Assembly (NCBI GenBank): GCA_025175895.1 | Contig: CM045989.1 | Span: 20,019,928 to 20,083,927, forward strand | Direction of reading: 5' to 3' | Origin: Wurfbainia villosa | Taxonomy: Eukaryota; Streptophyta; Magnoliopsida; Zingiberales; Zingiberaceae | Length of the DNA stretch: 64,000 nt | Shown: piece after piece, positions 56,830 through 64,000 of the stretch | Numbering within the stretch: position 1 is the first letter of the stretch | Layout: the number at the start of each line of letters is the position of its first letter | Made by a program: the position numbers and the translations under genes | Notes under the pieces: model-generated | Seen by the model: only the letters and a program-made list of their open reading frames with translations | Told to the model about the DNA's origin: nothing | Databases searched by the model: none

Positions 56830-56846
56830 TGGCATCGTTGTCGGGG
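56830..56846 (+). other. Primer binding site of Athila-type element
   Basis: TGGCATCGTTGTCGGGG differs by two bases from the TGGCGCCGTTGCCGGGG usual for Athila-like elements. Both changes are C-to-T or G-to-A type. Confidence 0.85.
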
Positions 56847-56859
56847 AGAGAGGAGAACC

Positions 56860-57915
56860 CCTATTTGGTTTAATGCCTAGATTTTTTGGTCCGAATTGAA
56901 ATGGGAGAGTGCTTATGACCCTTCTAAGGCCAAAGCCTCACGCCTCCAAAACCTTATCTTTCGGTACCTACACCGCGTTATGGTGAGTATAATTTTCAGA
57001 ATAGGAGAGAGTAACGGTGTAGTGAGAGCGAGTGGGTTGCTTTTCTTGTGGGACATGCTACAAGAAAGGAGTAACATTGATGTAGGGTACCATTTCATTA
57101 GACACCTAGTGAAATGGGCAAAGCAGCGAGGGGATAAATTATTTTGGGAGGCCTAGTTACCCATATTTTCCATAGGATAGGGTACGACTACACAACATTA
57201 GATAGCATAGAGGGGAGCCCTAGGATTGACCTAGGAGTGTGTATGACAATGAAAATGATCGTGAGAGAGGGACACTCCTTATGCTTTGTAAGGAAAAACT
57301 AATCATCCCTTAGGCTCCCCCAATCATACCACCATCACCAACAACGCCAACTGACATTTGGACCTGATAGTGGAGTCCCCACCATATAAGGGTCCCTCCA
57401 CTTCGGCACACATCTCTCCCCCTGTACATCACTCTTCCTCGAGTCCATGCAGAGAGCCAACACCTGCACCACCATCTTTTTCTACTTTTGAGCAGGATGC
57501 AGGTACATCCACCTATGATTTCTCTGAGTTCTAATCACGCCTCAATGACATATGCACCAAGCAACAGATGCAGAGGCAACGATGGGAGGAGTAGAGCGCC
57601 TACACGCAAGTAGAGTTTCATGGCTTACGGGAACATTTCCAACAGGCTGAAGAGTTCTACGATGAGGCCCATATCTACTTCCAGGAGGAGGTTGCCCATC
57701 GCCAGGAGGAGGCTGTATATCAGCACAAGGTTCGGCAGAACATGAGTGTCTATTAGGCACAGTGGGCTCGGGAGGAGGAGCAAAGAGCAGTCGTTTCATC
57801 CACCAGCTCTCAAATCGACCACATGTACATGTGGTATCAGTGGTTGAGCACTAGGTTTTCCCAACAGCCCGACATGCTGAGACTATCGGACTTCCCACCT
57901 CAGCCGCCATATTAA
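56860..57915 (+). pseudogene. Athila-type ORF1 (gag-like) relic
   Basis: The frame 56896-57156 contains YDPSKAKASRLQNLIFRYLH and later ESNGVVRASGLLFLWDML, the pattern of the plant-specific Athila ORF1 domain (conserved in Athila-type Gypsy elements; function gag-like). The C-terminal part at 57540-57915 reads EFHGLREHFQQAEEFYDEAH, VAHRQEEAVYQHKV and SSQIDHMYMWYQWLSTRFSQ, with in-frame TAGs at 57592 and 57754 and a natural-looking TAA at 57913. The middle (57160-57540) is Pro-rich but frame-broken. No protease, reverse transcriptase or integrase follows. Confidence 0.75.
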
Positions 57916-57930
57916 AGGTATAGCTTTATA

Positions 57931-57950
57931 CAAGTCTGGGGGGGAGACCC
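57931..57950 (+). other. Polypurine tract of Athila-type element
   Basis: TCTGGGGGGGAGA at about 57935-57947, only about 20 bases after the ORF1 stop. The following ~140 bp (to 58092) are unassigned T-rich sequence before Copia E cuts in. Confidence 0.65.
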
Positions 57951-58092
57951 CAAGTTTTGATTTATTTTGTTTCTAACAGTAGTTTCTTTCTTAATACTTG
58001 CATTTTTAGTTTTAGTCTATATTCATATGTTCACGAATAGAGTGTTTAGTTTCTTTTAGCACTTAGTTTTTGCTATCTTTAAGCTACCTCAG

Positions 58093-59165
58093 TGTTGGAT
58101 CGATATGAGCACTAGAGGGGAGGGGTGAATAGCGCACAAAAATATTTCTTTTCAATTCGTCGATTTGATAAGCAAGGAGAGTAAAACTCAGTCGAAAATG
58201 AAATAAGACACGAAGTATTTTACTTGGTTCATAGCCCACGACTGCTAATCCAAGGCCCTAGTGGTCTGAGACCACGAGCAGAGGGCAAATAACTAAAATA
58301 CTCCTCCTCATTGGAGGTAGGAGTGGACGAGTACAAGAATAATCAAGACTTGAGGTAGAGGGACACTCCCCCTCTCCTCGTTATGATTAAAGCTCTGAGA
58401 AATACAAATAAATGAAGACTAAACTTTAAAAACAATATCAACAACATTGAAGATTTGAGTTTTAAGCTCGAGTTGTCATCGTTTTGGCAACGCTTCGTCA
58501 TTGTAGGATCATTGGAGAGTAGCGGTATTACAGAGGCATTTGGAGAGCTTTGAATTGATGAAAATGGTGAATAACACTCCTTTTATAGCCTTTGAGAACC
58601 CTAAATGTTGAGCTTAATCCTTATCACAAAAGGCCACCTCACCCTAAGATAAGGGGGTGATGTTTTGACTCTCCTGGAGGCTAAAATTTGAACAACAGTT
58701 GACTGCCACCTTTATCAGTCGACTGCCAATAGCTAGCAGTCGACTGCTGGTTAGGGCTTTCAACTGCATTGGGAAGTTAGCTCGAAAATGACACATATAT
58801 AAGTGAGTTCGACGACCACTTACCATCTGATCTCGACATAGACCTTCCATCGGATGTCTTAGTCGGATCATCGCCTAAAGACGTCCCCATACGGAGGACA
58901 TGACCTTACTTACACTCACTCAAACGAGCTTATCTCAACCTTTGCCTTTGAAGCTTTGCTTCCAGTCTCCACCCGATTTCTTTGGTTCCCTCCGAAGTCC
59001 TCCCAGTGTCGCCCGACCACCACGGTTCCCTCAGGGTGTCGCTGACCTTTAGCTTAGCATTACTGCACACTTGATTCAGCTCGTGAGATAACAATATGGG
59101 ATTAACTTTGTTTCTTTTGCTATAATCAAAACTTATGTTCGACTTAGGTGCCTACTACATTAACA
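58093..59165 (-). mobile_element. Copia E 3' LTR (1073 bp)
   Basis: Plus-strand boundaries TGTTGGATCGATATGAG...CTACTACATTAACA. TATA box on the minus strand (58587-58581), with two CAGTCGACTG palindromes upstream of it (58716, 58737). The polypurine tract lies at 59169-59181. Confidence 0.85.
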
Positions 59166-60104
59166 AACTCCCCCTTTTTTATCTATGTCAAATTCACACA
59201 AAGTTAATGAAATAAATTTAATGTATTAAGTGAAATGACTATTATGAAGTATGAATATAAAATCATAAAGAGTATACTTAACTTCATAAGTTGAGTATGA
59301 GAAAAACTCTTTTTCAAGTGCTCCCCCTTATGGAATCCTCCCCTTTGACCGAGGGTGAGTACTTGAAAAAATGTCATAACCCTCCCCCTTGATGTTTGCT
59401 ACTTTAAGAAGAGTTTAAGTAATCAAAATTACTTAACAATGGCCTTAGTGTTTAAATAAGTTCAAGTTAAGTAATCAAAAACTAATTTTTGATTTCTTAA
59501 CCTTGGACTTTCTCCTCTTTTTAAATTTAAAGGTTAAGTTTTAAAAGGTAAGTTAAGTAAGCATTTACTTAACTTGGGCCATTAAGATGTAATAAGTTAA
59601 GTTATAAAAAAAAATTGATCCCTTAACTCTGGCCTTTTCTCCCCCTTTTGCCATAAATCGAAAAGAGTGGGGGGTTTTGAAAAACATAGTTTTTGAATTT
59701 AGTTTTATGTCCAAACATGTTCCAAATAAATTTTGAAGATAGTAGTTTAAACATAGCTCATCTATTTGTATGTTCAACTCTATTTGACTTGATTGATATG
59801 GAATAATCAACAAGTCCTGATTAGAGTTAGTTAATTTATGTAATTATACTTTGTGGTTCATGTCGATGCACAAGATCTACATCTGGAACCAGGAGTGAGG
59901 TCTTAACATCTCACGCCCATCTACGTGGCTATGTACACAAACACATTAGTCCTATGTGTTGTGAGATGTGTTGGCTCCTTAAATCTATAGGTACATGATA
60001 TCTAGGGTAAACCCTAAGCTAGTTCCATTAACATGAAAAGTAAATAATAGATTATATAAAAATATAAGTTGTAAATCCTACTCTATTATGCACATGCCCA
60101 ATTT
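59166..60104 (-). other. Copia E 3' non-coding region with multiple polypurine tracts
   Basis: Minus-strand purine runs at 59169-59181 (AAAAAAGGGGGAG, abutting the LTR), 59323, 59338, 59384 and 59640. Repeated tracts of this kind mark Sireviruses. A GTTAAGTAA-type simple repetition fills 59410-59600. The frame 59565-59813 has no known domain. Confidence 0.75.
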
Positions 60105-60797
60105 TCATCTTAGTAGACTAAATTCGACTTCGGGTAGAGGCTTGGTAAAAAGGTCGGCTATGTTCGACTTGGATTCCACATATTCGAGTTGTATGGTTTC
60201 GTTAGCTACATGTTCTCGAATAAAGTGGTGTTTGACTTCTATATGTTTGGTCATAGAGTGGCATATGGGATTCTTGGTTAAGTTGATTGAGCTAATATTA
60301 TCTATGTGAGTTTTAATATTGTTGAAGTTTAAGTTAAAGTCTTGGAGAGTGTGCTTCATCCAAAGAAGCTGAGCCACACACTCACCCATTGCGACGTATT
60401 CGAATTCGGTGGTAGATAAGGAAACATAGTGTTGCTTCCTACTGCACCAACTCACTAGACTCGAGCTGAGAAGTTGACAGCAACCACTTGTGCTCTTTCT
60501 ATCGAGTTTACTACCGGCATAGTCGGAGTTGGAGTAGCCGATTAGTTTGAACTTAGTAGATCTAGGGTACCAAATACCTACGCTTAGCGTGCCCTTTAGA
60601 TATCTAAGGATACACTTAACTAATGTTAGGTGAGACTCCTTGGCACAGGTTTGGAACCTTGCGCACATACTTACTGCGAATAGTATGTCAGGTCGACTCG
60701 CAGTTAAGTAAAAGAGACTCTCTATTGCACTCCTATAGTATTTTAGGTCAATAGATTTTCCATCTACATCTTCTCCTATATTAACATTTGTTGCCAT
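60105..60797 (-). pseudogene. Copia E reverse transcriptase end and RNase H
   Basis: 230 residues, read right to left: YYRSAIESLFYLTASRPDIL and FAVSMCARFQ (end of the reverse transcriptase/connection region, where the usual GSL reads ESL). RNase H follows: YSNSDYAGSKLDRKSTSGCC (first Asp retained in SDYAG), VSLSTTEFEYVAMGECV (usual TAEAEY has become TEFEY, so the catalytic Glu is shifted or kept as E in FEY), LWMKHTLQDF, THIDNISSINLTKN, KHIEVKHHFIREHV and ADLFTKPLPE. Nearly full length for the domain. The Met start is not a native one: the polyprotein should run in from 60800 upwards, where a TAA interrupts. Confidence 0.9.
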
Positions 60798-61448
60798 GGG
60801 TGTATTAATTATTTTAGCATTTTACATTCCGAATCGGTTAATTAATTCCTTAGCATATTTTTGTTGATGTAAATAGATTCCTTCCTTAGTTTGTTTAATT
60901 TGTAATCCTAGAAAGAAATTTAATTCTCCGACTAAGTTCATTTCAAATTTACTTTCCATGAGTGAAATGAACTCGTTTAGTAGGATTGAATTAGTGGTTC
61001 CAAATATTATGTCATCTACGTAGATTTGGGTTATAAAAATTTCCTTGCCTATGGATTTTATGAAAAGGATTGGGTAGACTAAGCCATGGCTAAACCCTTT
61101 AGACTTAAGGTATACAGAAAGCCTCTCATACCAAGCTCTAGGAGCTGGTTTTAGTCCATATAAAGCTTTCTTTATTCTAAAGACATGGTTGGGTTTGTCT
61201 AGGCTTTCGAATCCTGGGTGTTAACTAACATACACTTCTTCCTTAATAAGTCCATTCAAAAATGCTAACTTGACATCCATTTAAAATAATTTAAATCCTC
61301 GATGTGCAGCATAAGCCAACAACATTCGGATGGATTCTAATCTAGCTATGGGTGCATAGGCCTCATCGTAATCTAACCCTTCTACTTGACTAAACCCTTT
61401 CGCGACCAATCTCACTTTGTTTCTAACTACTTCACCATTGTCATCAAG
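60798..61448 (-). pseudogene. Copia E reverse transcriptase, several nonsense codons
   Basis: Minus-strand translation gives MDVKLAFLNGLIKEEVYVS, stop, HPGFESL; then FRIKKALYGLKPAPRAWYER; then GKEIFITQIYVDDIIFGTT with an intact YVDD at 61011-61022; then ELNFFLGLQIKQTKEGIYLH. Stops: TAA where the family has Gln before MDVK (about 61283), TAA in VS*HPGF (about 61222), TAA near 60822, and one at the junction to the integrase frame (about 61448). The phase is otherwise kept, so decay is mainly by point mutation. Confidence 0.85.
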
Positions 61449-62760
61449 TTAGTTTTGGAAGACCCACCTTGTTCCAATAATTGATTTATCTTTAGGTGGC
61501 GGTACTAATTCCCAAACTTCGTTCCTAGTAAATTGAGCTAGCTCTTCTTGCATTGCAATAATCCAATCGGGATCAAGAAGAGCTTGTTCAATTGACTTGG
61601 GTTTGATTTTCGAAATCAAGGAAATTTGACTAAGGTTTCGATATGATGCTCTAATTTGAACCCCTAGGTTAGGATCACCTATCACTTGATCGATAGGATG
61701 ACTTGATTGAATTCTAGACTGACTTGGGTTAGGATCACCTATCACTTTGTCGATGGTATGATTTGAGTGAACCCTAGACTGACTCGAGTTAGGATTAATA
61801 CTAGACTCGATTTCATGGTCAGAGTCGAGTCGGATATGAGTTGGTTTGTCAGTTGGTTTTACTACGGGTTTTATGGGTTCATTTCCTTCGTCGAATACTA
61901 TATTAATGGTTTCCTCAATTTTAAGGGTGTCATTGTTATATACCCTATAGGCTCTACTTGTAGTTGAGTATCCTAGGAAGATTCCGGAGGAGGTTTTGGA
62001 TGTGAACTTTCCTAGGTAGTCCTTAGTGTTTAAAATATGTACCTTACATCTAAATATCCTAAAGTATTTAATGTTCAGTACTTTGTCATGGTAGGTTTCG
62101 TATGAGGTCTTAAGGTGCCTCTTAACCATTAGGATTCTATTTTTGACATAACAAGTCGTACTAACGGCTTCTGCCCAAAACCTATCAAGTAGGTTGTATT
62201 CGTTCAACATGGTCCTAGCGGCTTCTTGTAGGTTTCTATTTTTTCGCTCGACTAGGTCATTTTGTTGTGGGGTTCTAGGACATGAGAATTCATGGTGGTA
62301 TCCGTTTAGGTTACAAAAATCTGTAAACCTGTGGTTTTCGAATTCATCACTATGATCGGTTCTAAGTCTTTTAATTTTAAGGTTCTTTTGGTTTTTGATT
62401 AACTTACACAAGTTGATGAGTTGGTCTAAGGTGTCACTTTTATGTTTAAGGAACCTAACCCAGGTAAACCTAAAATAGTCGTCAATTATGACTAAGCAAA
62501 ATTGACTCCCATTAAGTGACTTGGCTCCATGTGAATCGAATAGATCCAAATGTAGGAGTTCAAGAACACTTTTGGTTTGTTCTTGATTAGTTAGTTGATG
62601 TTGTGCCCTAGGTTGTTTACCTTGTTGACAAGCATTAAATATTTTATTGTATAAGTTGTTAAGGTTAGGCAAACCTTTGACTAAGCCACTCTGACTAATC
62701 TTGTGAACGAGTCTTGGGTGTGAGTGACCAAGTCGTCGGTGCCACAATCAAGATTTTATT
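61449..62760 (-). pseudogene. Copia E integrase and linker (432 aa), N-terminus truncated
   Basis: The frame starts MWHRRLGHSHPRLVHKISQ, the zinc domain of a Sirevirus-type integrase. The second half reads FNACQQGKQP, where one of the two usual Cys (C-D-A-C) is lost. Core residues: Asp in LELLHLDLFDSHG, Asp in RLRTDHSDEFENH, Glu in QQNDLVERKNRNLQEAARTM (Gly of QQNGVVER is Asp). The C-terminal domain includes GKFTSKTSSGIFLGYSTTSRA. Then a repeated linker (PNPSQSR with IDQVIGDPN, two to three copies, 61660-61820) and the reverse transcriptase start (WIIAMQEELAQFTRNEVWEL). Gag and protease, which should lie beyond 62760, are replaced by an S2-type LTR. Confidence 0.92.
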
Positions 62761-62769
62761 AGGGCAATC

Positions 62770-63984
62770 TCTTGCCATGATAAGGTTTTGATGTGTGTGG
62801 AAAAGGGTTTAAGTTAGGATGATATTGTTATTTGATATGTGCGTTGGAGTCTTGCAGGACTTAGTAATTCTCACATGGAGCCTTGGCGAGTTCACCCTCA
62901 CAACCTCGGTCCTTGAGTCGGTGAAGATGACTTTGCGGAAGCCGTGCGCTTGGAGCATCCAAGGGACCGCCGGACGAGATGACTTGAAGTGAAGCCAAGG
63001 AAGCAGACTTCGGAGGCAAGAGACGCGAAGGAGCATTGCAGAGTCGTGCGCCTGATGCTGCCGAGGGACGTGGCCGCGAACGAAGAGAGCTTCGGCAAGG
63101 GACTTCGAGTGAGATGAGAGAATGAGTGAAATGTAAGTAGCTCATTAGGTGAACTTGGCCGGATGGCTGAGTGTCGGAGACTTGACCGCAAGGGTTAAGG
63201 TTTACCCGACCGCCGGAAGCTCAAACTTATGTTAAGTTTGAGTTTCACACGGCACCAGTCGACTGCCATGTAATGGCAGTCGACTGATCTGAGTCGAGTG
63301 TGTTCAACTAGTATCCGACTGATGGATTTAGGCCCAGCAGTCGACTGCCAGAGGATGTCGCGGGCACAGAATTGCTCGTAGCCGACTGGGCAGTCGACTA
63401 CGGAGGCAGCAGTCGACTGGTGAGGTCCATCAGTCGACTGCCAAGTGTTCCGTTGGACTACAACGGTCGGGATCCAACGTGTTCGGAGGTCATTGGAGTG
63501 GCAGCAGTCGACTACCAAGGGCAGCAGTCGACTGGTGGCGGCCAACGGGAAGAAATCAGCCCTCTCTATAAAAAGAGAGGGTGTGGAGCTTTGGGAGGTT
63601 AATGCTCAAGTTCTAAATGACCATCCAAGTGCTCCACAAGATTCAAACTCCTTCTCTTAGCTTTCTTTCACATCTATTGTAAAAGAAGGAGTGTGCTTGA
63701 TTTGTAAAGGTTACCTCCACCTATCTTGGTGCAAAGGAGAGACCAATAGTGATTGGCTTTGAAGGAGTGATTCACCTCGGACGAATCGGGATCGTGGATT
63801 AGCGGTGTAGCCGTGAACCACGTTACATCTTCTTTGTTAGCATTTGTATTTTCGTTTATTGCTTTGTCTTTATTGTTTATGCTTCCGCTTGCTTGATTGT
63901 GTAGGCGAGCAAGCGAAAGAGAGAATTCCGACATCGATCGTAAGAGGGCTATTCACCCCCTCTGGTGCCAATCGATCTCCAACA
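62770..63984 (+). mobile_element. S2-type LTR, 5' truncated or diverged start
   Basis: The plus-strand counterpart of the S2 LTR: TCCTTGAGTCGGTGAAG, AAGCCGTGCGCTTGG, GAGAGCTTCGGCAAGGG and the TTTACCCGACCG block match the reverse complement of 14090-14380. At least six exact CAGTCGACTG palindromes (63256, 63277, 63338, 63410, 63431, 63524) precede the TATA box TATAAAAA at 63567-63574. Ends CTCCAACA at 63984. The start is unclear: it abuts the broken Copia E integrase near 62765. Confidence 0.82.
63250..63574 (+). promoter_or_regulatory. Palindrome cluster and TATA box of S2-type LTR
   Basis: Six exact copies of CAGTCGACTG and at least two one-base variants within 280 bp, ending about 35 bp before TATAAAAA. 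Probably the U3 promoter/enhancer of this LTR. Confidence 0.65.
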
Positions 63985-63986
63985 AG

Positions 63987-64000
63987 TGGTATCAGAGCCA
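63987..64000 (+). other. Primer binding site at the window edge
   Basis: TGGTATCAGAGCCA, initiator-Met type, two bases after the LTR end. It implies that this LTR is a 5' LTR with internal sequence beyond the window. Confidence 0.92.

Noticed and set aside
63987..64000. tRNA gene at the window end
   Set aside because: Only the 14-base complement of the tRNA 3' end is present, next to an LTR end; it is a primer binding site.

Overview
The window looks like plant nuclear intergenic DNA made almost entirely of nested LTR retrotransposons. I found no host gene, tRNA or rRNA gene. Plant origin is supported by Ty1/Copia polyproteins, Sirevirus-type gag with several polypurine tracts before the 3' LTR, a chromovirus (Tekay-type) integrase with a chromodomain tail, an Athila-type ORF1, and primer binding sites matching initiator-Met tRNA. 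The species cannot be fixed from sequence alone. A repeat-rich monocot is plausible but unproven. Element letters and LTR family names (S1, S2, X, fam2) are my own labels.

Layout. 1-3384: plus-strand Sirevirus-like element (S1) reduced to LTR, 3' leader and LTR. 3385-about 9430: plus-strand Copia A, badly decayed, with a 3' LTR at 7942 and no recognisable 5' LTR. 9641-24290: a three-level nest. An Athila-type LTR (9641-10666 plus 23991-24290) holds a minus-strand Sirevirus-like element S2 (10667-23985, 5-bp duplication GTTCC) that keeps only gag. The 5' LTR of S2 holds a Tekay-type Gypsy element (14685-23863, duplication TGCCA) with 3.2-kb LTRs. 24291-31560: minus-strand Sirevirus remnant whose gag is split by a solo LTR (27102-29315, duplication GCTAT). 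31561-32050: another Sirevirus gag scrap on the plus strand. 32051-43060: LTR remnants holding the youngest element, Copia C (32855-42138, duplication ATTGA, two 1837-bp LTRs). 43061-55437: another LTR (family X) split by minus-strand Copia D (43636-54902), whose own 3' LTR carries a solo LTR (44070-46296, duplication CAATT). 55485-57960: Athila-type LTR, primer binding site, ORF1 relic and polypurine tract. 58093-62760: minus-strand Copia E, Sirevirus-like. 62770-64000: an S2-like LTR followed by a primer binding site on the last bases, so a plus-strand element continues past the window.

Function. Every coding stretch belongs to the retrotransposon life cycle (gag, protease, integrase, reverse transcriptase, RNase H), and every copy is broken by stops, frameshifts, deletions or changed catalytic residues. 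The most interesting signal is non-coding. A perfect palindrome, CAGTCGACTG (often extended to TTGGCAGTCGACTGCCAA), occurs at least 17 times, only in LTRs, and clusters just upstream of the TATA box in four or five otherwise different LTR families. Other notable points are hairpin-forming minisatellites in the S1/S2 LTRs, repeated loss of pol in Sirevirus elements, and an unexplained coding-like insert ending in a long A/G homopolymer inside the Tekay element.
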